Source: Fasciolopsis buskii (lineage: Eukaryota > Platyhelminthes > Trematoda > Plagiorchiida > Fasciolidae). From it: a stretch of 64,000 nt of DNA. Position 1 is the first letter of the stretch. Every line of letters begins with the position of its first letter. A program made the translations under genes and the position numbers. Below the pieces are notes generated by a model. It was not told the origin of the DNA. It worked only from the letters and a program-made list of their open reading frames with translations, and made no database searches. Below, piece by piece: positions 13,486 through 24,459 of the stretch. The DNA is taken from the NCBI GenBank assembly GCA_008360955.1, contig LUCM01000778.1, positions 44,562-108,561 on the forward strand. The letters are read 5' to 3'.

Positions 13486-13720
13486 ACTAAAGGTCATGAA
13501 CCAAGACAAAACCTGAGGATTTCATTTTCTGTATCCAATTTATCAAAAAGAGAAGGGGTAAAGGAAGCCTAGGGACAAAAACTTGGGGTGCCCTGCAACT
13601 GACAGTATATCTTAATTCGCAGTTGGTAGCCCGCACAAAGAAGCTACGGATGCTCAGGTATCCATTGTTGGATGACACATGTACCAACAGGTGGAAATTT
13701 ATGATTCATTGTAATGCTTC
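13486..13720 (-). mobile_element. Degenerate LINE RT fragment, minus strand
   Basis: On the minus strand the reading TVSCRAPQVFVPRLPLPLLF, then INW, aligns in length and hydrophobic pattern with motif B of CR1/Jockey enzymes (xxSGVPQGSVLGPLLFLxYIND). It is followed about 12 residues later by LVHD (13,507-13,493) where motif C (FADD) is expected. Upstream, FFVRATNCELRY fits the segment before motif B. The key glycines and one catalytic Asp are lost. The assignment rests on spacing alone, and the ends are unknown. Confidence 0.4.
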
Positions 13721-13942
13721 TTAAACCTATCTTTACCAAAGCCTGCATAACTCACCCCGAAAACTTTGTTCTTTTCCACGAGCCCATATAGGATTTCTGT
13801 TAACCTGATAGGACTTGCAATTCGAGAGTCCGGAACTGCGGGCAAGGCTGGACACCAGCAAGCTATATCTGGGCTTCAGGGAACTTGCTTTTGACGAGCT
13901 AGCGCTGTACAAATCCAAAGGCTTAGGACTAACATTATGCAA

Positions 13943-14890
13943 GCAAAATTTGTCGCCGGTTCTGCACCCGAGGCTTTAAACCAATAATCAGTTCAGATGG
14001 ACAGGCCTGCTGATTTATGTTTTTTTCTGGAACATCATTTATGCACTTCCGCTACCCAGGCCATCCTCCAGTCCCAGGAACCTCTACCTGCTTTGGACGC
14101 ACACTGAGCCCTGTAATGTCAACTTTAAATTAGGTTTCCTCCATAGGCCGTTCAACAATTTGCAACTTGTTGCTATTTAAAGTTGTTTATTGCTCTCAGT
14201 TTTTGCCGCATTTTGCTCAGTTCTGAGTCAGAGGGAAAGAAATCATCGCTGATAATAACCTAGGGTGGAGGACAAAATGCCGCTCCGGTGAGCGGTACTT
14301 GTCCGCCAAAAATGGTCCACTCCACCTCTTCCTGGTACATAAATTAATGGGCCTTCCTGTCCACATCCCATATCACCAAACCTATACTCGGGATCGCTAA
14401 CCTCCAACCTCGTCCTGAAATTTGAAGTTGGCTTAGAGACGTCGATCACCTCATTCCCTCTTCAACTTTCATGTGCTAAATTGCACCTTGAACCATCCAT
14501 GTCAGGAAGCAAACCGCCGCTGCAGTAACTACAACCCCTCCTTCAAAGTCTCCGCAGACGTCCACAAATTTTGCGGTCGGTTTGCTAAAGGCATCCGGCC
14601 CGCCTACGCTGTCCGATAACTCTAAATCTTGTCTTAGTGCTCTTCTTACTGCCGCCCCCCAACCCGCCATCAATGGGGACGATACCATAGTAAACTGCGT
14701 CTAAGAGGCTATGACGCGCATTACTCAATAGACAATTAATGAAAGCGGGCCTAGTGTTCAGCATTACTTTATTAAATGAAAACACTGACTCTGGGGCCAC
14801 AGACCTATCAAGATATCAGAGGCATACCCGATCCCCCAAGTTAGCTGGTTTCCATATTTCACACCCCAACAACTGCCCAATTTCCTGGAC
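13943..14890. other. Unassigned stretch
   Basis: No gene was recognised. Overlapping minus-strand frames of 60-70 codons (14,243-14,449, 14,476-14,688, 14,585-14,800) show no family resemblance. Confidence 0.4.
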
Positions 14891-14899
14891 ATGGTCAGC

Positions 14900-16480
14900 C
14901 TCCCATAACACCAGCCACGAAATTTATGTAAACGACCCACAGAAGTTATTCCATGAGTCCTTTGCACCTAGTTTGTCCATGAAAACAATAATTCCCCCTA
15001 ATGTCGACATCGCTTGACTACAGGGTCGTATTCAGCAGTCCTAGTTCTTCCAAAGGGTGCAGCCCAGCTGTTGGTAAAAATCAAAATTGACTAACACATT
15101 GGACCTGATTCACAAACTCCGGTGGCTTTCTCGCTCAGGTGGAAGCGATGTCTCAATTGTCCATTTTATGCTGCACCTTTCCGTCAGAGAGGAAAATCCC
15201 TCTGATTCTTCCCTTTCACAAAAGGGCACATACTGTGAGCCTGCAAATCATCACCCAATGAACCACACTCCTTTAGTCTCTGGAATTGTAGAAAGCCTAA
15301 TTAAGGACAGTCTTATCGCCCATCTCCTGAAACATGAACTTATTAACACTGGACAATATGGGGTTCTTCGTGGGAAATCCTGGCCGTTTACTTGGCTGAC
15401 TGCTTGAACTTTATCAATAAAAGCTTGTACACTGGAAGATCAGTTATGATAACCTTTTAGACACGACGAAGGCAATCGACGGTGAATCCCACCGCAGGTT
15501 GCAAAATAAAACTGAATCCTACAGTTATGTTGATCCAACTATATCGTGGTTTCTATCATATTTGTCATTTAGAAACTAGGTAGCTCAAGCAAATGCATTC
15601 ATATCTGAACCCAAATAATGGCCAGCGGTATAAGCCAAGGCAGCATTCTGGGCCATCTGCTCTTCTTGTTGCATGTCAACGATGTCTTTGACGCTGCTCG
15701 TGACGGCGTCTCTTTCCTGATCGATTACATCAATATCATTTAACACTTTCGCCCTGAAGCTTTGGAGTCCACCTTATGTAATATATCTCAGGACCTGGAG
15801 TCACCTAGTTCCCGGGCAAAGGACTGGGTGGTGAAACTCTCCGCCAGAAAAAGCCGCGCCATGGGCACGAATGCGCTATACCCCAAAAAGAATGCAAACT
15901 TGATAACTAAATCATCCCAATTAACTGTCAAGTTCTTCAACTAGAACAAAATTATTCTTGTACCTTAAACTTCCAGGTCAACCTCTCGCACAACTTTCGA
16001 AAGTAAATAAATTAATGGGGCTGCTACACAGAAGTCTAAAGTTGAAAGAAAGCAAATCCTATCTTTTTAAAACTCAGACCAATTTCGGAACAATGGCGTC
16101 TAGTCTGTTCGAACATGAGATAATGTGACACAGCCGTAACTGTAAACGTCCAGCGCCAAGCATTTAATCAGTTACTCTGCAAATCTAAGTTACATGGAAC
16201 GGTCTGCGTCGCTGCAATTAGAACCGTTATGGCTGCGACGCACAAAAGAAAACCTGGTGCTCGTCAATAGCGTCATTAAGAGGACAGCTGCATCTTCGCA
16301 CTTTATCTTAGAAACCCACTCCCACATTCTTTTCAAAATAAGGAGTTCATCACTAATTTCTCAATACCGAATTCATTTATCAAAGCCAACTTTTTCTGTT
16401 AAATATTCGTGATTATGGAAGAAAGTTCCCCAACACTTGACCGTTTTGCCACCATCATCTATCGCAATCAAAAAAGAATT
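14900..16480 (+). mobile_element. Decayed CR1-like LINE, second copy
   Basis: This is a plus-strand relative of the LINE at 7.8-9.6 kb, read only by changing frame. In order it shows a linker-like DPQKLFHESFAPSLS, the fingers block NHTPLVSGIVESLIKD aligned with NHTPVLSRLMEKIV of the better copy, QYGVLRGKSW for QHGFLRGRSC, motif B as SGISQGSILGHLLFLLHVND near 15,640, then a decayed motif C. The C-terminal segment (LQLEPLWLRR near 16,205) matches LGLEPSWLRP of the first copy. Stops and indels are frequent, including one in the motif-A region (TKAIDGESH). The block order matches the first copy, so this is the same family at an older age. Only part of it is open (15,087-15,407). Confidence 0.8.
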
Positions 16481-19400
16481 ATGTAGAGCAGTTAGTAGTA
16501 GTTACGTATCATAAACCGAGTGCACGAAACTCGACTGGGCTTTTGAAAACACGTCAATGTCACCGTTTTGATCATCGTCGAAAGGGAAATAAACCTCATT
16601 GCTCATACAGCACTTGAATGGCATACCTCCTGTATACTGGTAAAATTTCCGAAGCAGAAAAATAGAATTTTCGACCAGCCTCATGAAAAGCTTACTGTGT
16701 GCATCCGAGTGTTCGCAGCACTGTCCAAGCGGAGCACGAAGTGCGCATATTATAGTGTCCTTACCACAATTATTTTTCCCCATTTTTTCCCAAGGGCTGT
16801 TTCATAGGTTTCCCCATTGCATGTATTCCACTCTATTTTATTCTGTAGCAAGCCACCCTCCTCTTTCACACTCCCAATCGCAAACCGAGTTCGGACACTG
16901 GCGCATACCACTTGAATACGTCCTGATCTACGTCGGATGAACCTCACCTTTCTTACGTGTTCACAAACGAACCCTTGCGCTTCGATGATCTCGTTTCATA
17001 TCCGCAGACCTTCTAGTTATAATAGCATATAAGGGTATTCTTGTAAGACTCCCTCCTACGCCCCAACCAATTCCAATACCATCGCAAAAGCGGTTTTGTA
17101 TCCCTACTCAGCCATCCTTCTCAAATACCTTTTTCCATTATCATTTTCATTTCCTCAATCTTCTTTATCTTCTCTCCGCAGAAAATTGAAATTTGTTCGT
17201 TGGAATCAACTTTATTTCTGATTCTATCTGGACGAAACCAGGTCGACATCGTGAATTCCTTCCTTCTCAATCCTCATCGATATCTCCCTGTCAGTTTCAC
17301 ACACTGGCGACCTTCTACCTCCTCCGTGACTGCACGTTTCAACGTGGATTCGTTCTTTCTTCCGTGGCAGCTGCCACTTACCGTGCCCCCTGGTCCCGCC
17401 AATTTCTTGTGCTTCAACGGCACTATTTCCTGGAGTCAGCCATAATCAGCGATTACTTAACTGTATATTCAGTCAAGCAATAGTGTATCCCTGTCCTTTC
17501 TAGATTGTTCCACATTTATATGTACTGTCCTTGATCATCGTCCGTCCCCATAAATACTGGTTCGTCTCGCTTTACTCATGTGCGATGATGACTGACATGC
17601 TAGGTCAGCCTGTTCGTACGATTGGTCTCTTACTAATCCGCAGCTGGCAGCCATTCAATTTAAATTGAATGTAAACGGTTACTTCATACTTGACTACCGC
17701 CGCTTCAGATTATCTGGGATTATCCACTTCTGGAAACCGGATGAGTATGCTGAGAATAGGATTTGACTTTTAAGATTTCACATACTCGCCGCTTCATGAT
17801 GGGCAGGGACTAGCTGCCGCCAAGGATATACCAGAAAATGGCGCATGGGTTTGCCAGGTGGCAGATAAGAATCCAGCAAAACGAAAAAAATTATTCGCTT
17901 CCTCAAGCACATCACCCGGCAAGGTAAAACAGGTTCATCGTCAAAAGGGTCGGAAAGGGGTATGCAGAGTAGTGAAACCGCAGTGAAGTACTGGGTGAAG
18001 TCGAAGTATATAAAAAGACGGCCACAAACATGTCCTCCCTCTGGTGCTCCAAAGGTGTCAAAAGTAAAACAAAGAAATCACTCGGTATGCGTCCCTACGG
18101 GCGTACGAACTGTGCGCTCCAAGATTCCGACCATGGGCGATCTAAGCTTACTTCACATCGAATGGAAAGCCGGAGCGTATGCGATGGGGACTTGAGAAAA
18201 GTTTTTGAGGAGGGGTTACATGAAAATGCCGTGAACCAGTATATAAAGCAGGACATCAGGTTTACGTTTAGATGTGCGCCGCTCCCACTCTGCATTCTAA
18301 TTACGAAATGTAGGGTATATTGAGCAGCTGCAGACATATTTTCATTCGGGAAAGAGTGACGATGTGGTTGTAAAGTGATTCATTGCATGTGGCTTCCCGA
18401 TGTTGTCCTTGGCAGCGTACTTACGGCGGATGGGGGCCTCGATAGAGAGGCAGTTCTTGCTGTTTGTGAATGGCTTATTCTTTTTCTGCTAATTCTTCAT
18501 TGCTGAAGGTATCCCAACTGGCGACAAGGAAACCAAGATAATGACAATCGCAGGGGTAAATGCCAAGATCTGCGCACAAACGTGGGAAAACCATAGACTC
18601 CCTTTTGTCCCCTAGGGTCATTTCCATCTTTTTCAGGCTGATGTTCTCAGAGCCAATTTCCGGGGCCAGCACTGTGATGTTTATAAAACGACGTGTTTTA
18701 CGCTAGAAAACCCAAAAAGCACAGTGGAACCCTAAAAAACAAGAATAAAATGAACGAACATAACGGAAATTATATTTGAATCATCTGCAGAGGCCATTGT
18801 CGCGTCAGCACAAACAGCGATGGCAGCCGTGAGAGAGCAATTGGCGTGGTTTCAAGTGCAACAGTTATTTATACCCAAGATCATTCGTCTAAGCAATGAA
18901 AGCGTCGAGGAGATTAACATTTTTACAACTTCCAAAAAATGCACAATAACACATCTTTTCCATTCCCCTAACGAATCTATTTTGGTTTCGCTGGAGCGGC
19001 TATTCAACGTGCAAGTTTCCTACTGATATGTAGCGAGACTCCATCCAGAGCAGGATACCGAGACAGTCAAGCTCTGGCCAAGTAATATAGACTTTTTGTT
19101 CAACGTGGCTTAGTGCCAGAGATCAACCTCTGGGGGAGAGCACGTGCAAAATGGAATGAACGATATCATGGATGTTTCCAAAGCCAAGAACTTGGGTGTA
19201 TATATTAAGGGCGACTTCGAAACATTCAAGCAGTTCATAAGCGCGTTTGGCCCTTTTAAGGGAGAGTTGAACGATACACTGCAGTCTTTAGGCCCTTATA
19301 TGCGTTCGCAATAGCGTGTTCAGGCCTGGGCGTTGCGTCGAAGAATGGATGAAGCTTCCGACATGCGCGTTGATCTACCTGGGACGTTCAAACTAGTAGG

Positions 19401-19986
19401 GGTCTACGAAACAAAAAATGAGGAATTGTACGGTCTTTTAGCAAAGGGGCGAACGGAGGGCATGGTTCGAGACTGCAGCGCGACCAACCAGGACTTCAAA
19501 TGAGTGTTAAGTTCTCCAGCAACAGGCTGATTCCACTGTGCAGGCGATTGCCGGTACATATGGTCAATAGCATTAGGGCTAATGGATTGGAGTAGCGCTG
19601 GATGCATGCTGGGCGGCGGCAGACCCAGAGCTGGAACATTAAGTTTCAGGAGCGAAAGCAAAAACTGTACGTTTATCTGCCTTTAGAAAATGAATGAAAA
19701 TGCGTTGTATTGGAGTACCAAGGCTGCCGGACAACAACAACCATTCTAAATGCTGCAGTGACAGGCTGAATTTTCATCCTAAGAATGAAACCGATGAAGT
19801 TCGAATTTTGTGCAGTGTTGGAAGCCGAGGAAACCCGTTAACAAAACACCAGCCTGGAAGCACATTTGACCGTTGCGGTCACTTCTGACCTGTTTAAACT
19901 GAATCGAACCGAGCTGAACGAGTCGATTTGGAGTGACCTTCAACCTGGAGGCGGTATTTCGACTGCACCTCGCAAGCCCCCCATTC
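16481..19986. other. Unassigned stretch upstream of the cold-shock gene
   Basis: No recognised gene. Small open frames show some coding character (17,962-18,195; 18,820-19,026; a 48-codon frame starting near 19,163; 19,404-19,661 on the minus strand), but none has a known domain or a splice structure I can defend. The last few hundred bases may include the promoter and 5' UTR of the gene at 19,987; no TATA box or initiator was identified. Confidence 0.4.
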
Positions 19987-20385
19987 ATGGATCCTCCTAG
20001 GCCCCAGGCGCCTCATTTGATCATACCAAGTCCGATAATACACAAAAGAAATAGAACAAAATCTCAGTCAGAACATGCTGCAAATGCGGAACATGGAAGA
20101 GGTCGCATTGTTACTTTCTGCCGCGAGAAGGGTCACGGATTTATTAAACCTGATGATGGTGAAGATTACCTCTTTGTTCATATATTTGAGTAAGTTTTTA
20201 ACATAAGTAATCTTGATCTGATAAGCATCGAGGGGGAGTTAGTTCCTAACGAGGGTGACACGGTGGAATTTCGGAAAATGCTTATCCCTCCTAAGAACGA
20301 AAAATACCAGGCAGTTCACGTGAAAATTATTGACTTTGGTCCTGGTAAGCACAAGACATGGGACGAGCCAGCTGGAGTTCACTAA
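19987..20385 (+). CDS. CARHSP1-like: CARHSP1/CRHSP-24-like cold-shock-domain protein
   Basis: Two exons, 19,987-20,189 and 20,226-20,385, encode 120 residues and are split by a 36-nt GT-AG intron. The first in-frame ATG (19,987, G at +4) opens a short basic, Pro- and Ser-rich N-terminus (PSPIIHKRNRTKSQ). This fits the PSPL...RTRTFS segment of vertebrate CARHSP1, which holds its regulated phosphoserine. The cold-shock domain follows: RNP1-type KGHGFI (residues about 45-50), RNP2-type LFVHI, then DIEGELVPNEGDTVEF and PPKNEKYQAVHV, ending near TWDEPAGVH. Order and spacing match the CARHSP1/CSDC2 family, small cytoplasmic proteins known in mammals to bind RNA and affect mRNA stability. Length is slightly below human CARHSP1 (147 aa). 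An AATAAA lies 118 nt after the stop. The splice removes the only stop, so I read it as a gene, not a pseudogene. An extra upstream non-coding exon is possible. Confidence 0.85.
20190..20225 (+). other. 36-nt intron in the cold-shock gene
   Basis: The donor is consensus gtaagt directly after GA, and the acceptor is taag before CATCGAG. Removing it joins GA and C into an Asp codon and gives HIFDIEGELVP, the family's conserved reading, whereas retention meets TAA at once (20,191-20,193). Introns of 30-40 nt are known from schistosomes and other flatworms. Confidence 0.85.
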
Positions 20386-20502
20386 AATGAATATTATGCT
20401 GAAATGAGTTTACCGGTTCCAATTGGGCATTGTGTTGTCAGCGAATCATGGCTTTTTGCACCGGCGCCCATGTACTACTTCTGAACTTGTGTCGCTTGTG
20501 TA

Positions 20503-20508
20503 AATAAA
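20503..20508 (+). promoter_or_regulatory. Polyadenylation signal AATAAA
   Basis: A canonical hexamer lies 118 nt after the stop of the cold-shock gene, with T-rich sequence just downstream. It implies a short 3' UTR of about 130-150 nt. Confidence 0.6.
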
Positions 20509-20519
20509 TTTCTCTTAAT

Positions 20520-21312
20520 ACAGCTTTTTGATTATAAATGAATTCATGAAGCGCACGCGATGCACCTTTTATGGCTAATCGAACTGGCTGGTTTTCCATG
20601 GTGAGTGGATGAATTCGTTGTAGTGGGAATCGTCAGTACGATAGTTAACAGCCTAAAAAATGAAAATACGGTACTGCTCATATTGTGCTCCAAAGGCATT
20701 TTTATCAGAATGTTAGTAAAGATCTATCGCGTGTGATATATTATAACGCCCACTTTCCGATTGATTGAACGTCAACACGGGTCTGCAGAATACACCGTTT
20801 TTGGGTGCATAAAACAAATACTAAGGCCGATTGTCCCAAAGCTGTCTGGTTATTGTTGCTCTCCTGCCGTTAAACTTTGAAATCCTTTGTTTCTTATTCT
20901 TAGTCGGTGCTTTACTGTGAGGATGCCGTAAACCAAAACATATGTGGTGGAACGGGGACGTGTGCGTGGGTAGCGTGCAAATGCTGCCGCGCTAACCGAT
21001 CATCATTCGGTTAAACACGATCCGGGGTGGTATTCCGTAACGGCTTCAGCTAAGCTACTACCTGTCCCCGCGCCTTTTACACCACTATCATGTAAAGCTG
21101 GTAATTCACCGCTCATTTTTTGCTTTGAGTGCCAGATTGGTGTCCTTGTATGTTGGCTTCTGTCCATAACCAACAGCGAACACAGATCAGCTGCAATAGG
21201 TGTCCCGATGTCGATTTCTTACTCGTGCCATGTGCGTTTATAACCGGGCCTGCCTAGTTCGGGTCTTATTACTAAATGCTTTAGTAGTCAGCTAAAAGTG
21301 CAGCAGCTCATG
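20520..21312. other. Unassigned stretch
   Basis: No gene or repeat was recognised between the 3' end of the cold-shock gene and RTE copy A. Confidence 0.4.
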
Positions 21313-21670
21313 ATCATCATCGTTCAGTGTTAAACAGCAAGGCAAGCCTCACTGACCGCTGCCTTTCCCCAGAGTTACACGTTTCTATAAAAAGAGTGAA
21401 TATCTAAGGGGAACAGGGAGTGAACTACACAGGCGAGGGAACAAGAATACTGCCGTAGCCGACAAACGAAACAGTCTAACTGTACAGACTAACGTGTTTT
21501 CAATCATTCTGATTCAATAGGAAATGATAATTTTCTTAGTAGTAGGAGATTAAATGTTTTCATGAAATAAGTCACCATGTGATATCATCGCTCAACTCAC
21601 GGTAAAGAAACGATGGAAGCACTGTACAGCTGTTTCATCTTTGTTAGGAATGGTGAGCAGTGCATATGGA

Positions 21671-21748
21671 CCGCGCCCGAACTGGGACGCGAACCCTGGA
21701 CGAACGATTGTGAGTCGAACGCCTTAGCCATTACGCTACCGGGCAGGC
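21671..21748 (-). repeat. tRNA-like segment, left foldback arm
   Basis: Read on the minus strand it begins GCCTGCCCGGTAGCGTAATG (A-box-like) and later has GGGTTCGCGTCCC (B-box-like). The loop CTCACAA would give anticodon CAC (Val). The anticodon stem pairs poorly, so I read it as a tRNA-derived pol III promoter of a SINE, not a functional tRNA. Confidence 0.6.
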
Positions 21749-21983
21749 TCTGAACGGTTTGCTGAACTTCACCACATGATGTTGCTTCTACTAATAAAAT
21801 GCATCAAGTAATCAAGCTCTGTAGGTCATATTCAAAGCCTTCGTCGCACTTAGGCTACCTGCAGAGAAGTCGTCTACCAGTAGGGGTCGATCGCTGTGAG
21901 GTAGCGGACAGTAACCGTGCAAATCAGTCACGGATAGGTGCAAAATTATCTATCATGTGGTGAAGTTGAACAAACCGTTCAGA

Positions 21984-22061
21984 GCCTGCCCGGTAGCGTA
22001 ATGGCTAAGGCGTTCGACTCAGAATCGTTCTTCCCGATTTCGCGTGCCAGTTTGGGCGCGG
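21984..22061 (+). repeat. tRNA-like segment, right foldback arm
   Basis: The inverted counterpart of the left-arm segment. The A-box region is intact, but the anticodon loop is changed to CTCAGAA and the B-box region has decayed (GATTTCGCGTGCC). It is the weaker of the two copies. Confidence 0.6.
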
Positions 22062-23639
22062 TGGATATGCACTGCTGATGATTCCTAACAAGGACGAAAC
22101 AGCTGTACAGTGCTTCCATGGTTTCTTTATGGTGAGTAGAGCGACGATATCACATGGTGAATTATTTCAAGAAAATGATAACAGGATCGCCACTGTTTAC
22201 GGTTCACTGTCATATCCTTAAGTGCCTCCAGCCAGCAAATCGACAAGTATTTCGGACCCCAACCACGAAGACGTGAGACACTTACTTTACCTAAGTTCGC
22301 TGTACATTTTCTCATCCCACGTTGCCACGTCATCTGTCGTCCTCCACATGGCTTCTTCCATTCCTTGGGAGGAACACAAAATAGGGCACGGTATGGTAGA
22401 CGAGTGTTCGCCAGACGCAACACGTGACCCAACCAGCGCAGTCTATTAAGTTTCATATGCTGAAACAAGCTATTCTTCGAAGTGGCACCCAATACCAGAT
22501 GTCTAACCTCAGTATTACTCACCCGGTCACTTCATCCAATCCTAGCCATACTACGTAAACATCGATGGTCGAAAGCCTCTAACCGACGAACATCGCCCAC
22601 AAGCACACTCCATGTCTCGCATCCGTACAACGGAACTGAACGGACTGCGGCAAAGTACACACGACCTTTCAATTTCAGTGAAATATCAGGCCGACGCCAC
22701 AAGTGCTTCAGTCCAGCGTAAGCTGCCCGAGCCTTGGATATACGCATATGTACCTCCACTCCCGAGCTACTGTTGTTCGACACGCAGCTACCAAGGTAGG
22801 TGAAACAGTCCATAATAGTTAGTTCCTCTCCGCTCAGCACCAAGCTCACCACTACTTTGAAGGTGGAAAGCACATGCCAAACCGAGCAACGGATCTCGAC
22901 AATCTATCTAGCGCGCATTGTGCAGGGTCCGCAGACTGGAACAGGCACACAACGTCGTCTGCGTAATTAAGGTCGCATAGCATCCCTCCACTTACCAGTT
23001 CGACTCCTACATCCCGGAGATCTCCTAAAGCATCTTCCATCACCTTGTCCATGACGAAGTTGACCAGGAATGGAGGGATGGGACACCCTTGTCGAACATC
23101 ACTAGTCGTTTCGAATGAACTTGATAGTTCACCGTATACTCTCACGCGACCATAGGTATGCAAATACAATGCTCGCAACAGGTTCATGAACTTCGCTGGC
23201 ATACCCTTCCGGTGGCGAGCACTGAATAGTGCTGATCCATGGCATTCAGTGGTGAATTGGACGAAGTTTAGAAATGGCAGACTTCAACTCGTTCTGTCTA
23301 CTTCAGGGTTCCTGGTGTTTGCTGCACAAATCTTAGCACGTTTTTGATGCGTAGTTTGGAATTCGGGTTTCATGGCCGCCTGGGCCTACTTCGTTTTGGT
23401 GTTTGTAGTGGTCCGGAATCAAAAGGCTCCATTAAGTCGGGTGTGAACCGGGCGATCAGTCAACAGATCAATTGCGGTTATATAAATTCCAGATCGTCCC
23501 ACTTCACATTATGCCTTTTAACCAAAGGCTCCGAGTAGGTTCGCCCTAAGTCAGCTATCTACTTTGGATTGTGCAGCTGAATAGTACCAAGCCCACAGAA
23601 AAACCATGGATCCCATGGATCCAAATCCTTCAAGGTTAC

Positions 23640-24450
23640 CAGGCCACTGATTGACGAGTCTTTCGAACCCCAGCCACAGAAAATTAGGACATCTGCTTTA
23701 CAGGAGCTCGCTATACATTCTCTTTCCACATTTGCACGTCATTTTTCACCATGTAGCTTCTTCCACTTCTTGGAACCAACGGAAAATAGCGCACGGTGTG
23801 ATAGACGAGTGCTCGCGATACGCAGCCCTTGACCCAACCAACAAAGTCTTCTAAGCTTAATACACTGACAGAATTATCTTAGAACCGGTACTTACTACCA
23901 GATTCCTAACCTCCACATTGCTCACGGCTTCACTCCATCCAGGCGCAATAATACTACACAAACATCGGTCGACAGAAATCTGGCAACGAATGGCTTCAGG
24001 ACGCAAGCTCTAAGCCTCGCCAACAAATGAAAGACTCGCCCACTTCTGCCACCATGTTGCCATCCTTAGTCAAACAGTTTCCGGGGTAGGCAAAACTGCC
24101 AACAATGGTTAGTTCATCCCTGTCGAGTAGCAGAATCGGAATTCCTGTCGTTCAGTCTTGCAACATCACTTTAGCCATTGAAGATAGAGCACCTGTCGAA
24201 CGGAGCTCCAACTCTTGTCAGCCCGTCTAGTGTACGCTGCGCATTCTCTGCTGACTCGTATCAGTATACAAGGTCATTTGCCTAACCTGGGTCACAGCTT
24301 CTCCCTATTCATAATTTTGATACCTGCATCCTGCAGCCCTCAGAAAACTCCCCATTACCTTGTTAATTTCGAAGGAAATACCGGGGTATATCAGGCTTCC
24401 AATCGGTTACTCGCCCTGGAGAACTCTCTAAATGCTCCCAAATGACTTAC
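23640..24450 (-). mobile_element. RTE retrotransposon, copy D (old relative of A/B/C)
   Basis: Minus-strand readings follow copies A-C block by block. The C-terminal WGSKDSSISGLVTLKDLDP segment matches WGPKYSSICWLEALKDM of copy B. Upstream, VSNVEVRNLV matches VSNTEVRHLV, and near 24,200-24,290 VYXYESAENAQRTLDGLTRVGA matches the region after YADD in copy B (X marks a stop). Stops occur in every frame. It lies about 400 bp beyond the 5' end of copy A in the same orientation, and is clearly older from its divergence. Confidence 0.8.
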
Positions 24451-24459
24451 ATTGGAGAT

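Larger units (their letters stand above)
21531..22172. mobile_element. Foldback element with tRNA-like inverted arms, inserted in RTE copy A
   Basis: The insertion lies inside the 3' UTR of RTE copy A and is flanked by the 9-bp direct repeat aaatgataa (21,522-21,530 and 22,173-22,181). The uninterrupted equivalent of this site is seen in copies B and C. Two long arms, 21,562-21,780 and 21,952-22,169, are imperfect reverse complements of each other (roughly 85-90% by eye) around a 171-nt loop. The extreme ends also pair (ttttctt / aagaaaa, the last three bases overlapping the target duplication). Each arm contains a tRNA-like segment. No ORF is present, so it must depend on enzymes supplied elsewhere. 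It could be a MITE or foldback DNA element that captured a tRNA-derived SINE, or two SINEs fused head to head. The precise duplication argues for insertion as a unit. Confidence 0.8.
21313..23239 (-). mobile_element. RTE-clade (SR2-like) retrotransposon, copy A, interrupted
   Basis: A 5'-truncated minus-strand copy: its 3' tail (a GATGAT-type microsatellite) is at about 21,313 and its coding part extends to about 23,239. Reading back, the C-terminus is open at 22,522-22,127 (LRWLGHVLRLANTRLPYRAL, then RLRGWGPKY), the middle at 22,873-22,532, and the RT palm at 23,202-22,852 with motif B RQGCPIPPFLVNFVMD and motif C YADD. By eye it is almost identical to copies B and C. Three features disable it: the frame break at about 22,860 shared with B and C; a private TGG to TGA change (codon 22,534-22,532, Trp in B and C); and a foldback insertion in its 3' UTR (21,531-22,172). 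RTE elements encode an APE endonuclease and RT and move by target-primed reverse transcription. Confidence 0.92.

Noticed and set aside
19933..20193. Cold-shock ORF ending in TAA after HIFE, suggesting a truncated pseudogene with a GTG start
   Set aside because: The stop lies within a consensus 36-nt intron whose removal restores the conserved domain. The GTG start is a bacterial-style call; the first ATG is at 19,987.
21671..22061. Functional tRNA genes
   Set aside because: The anticodon stems pair poorly, one B box is decayed, and both lie in a foldback repeat. They are tRNA-like promoters only.
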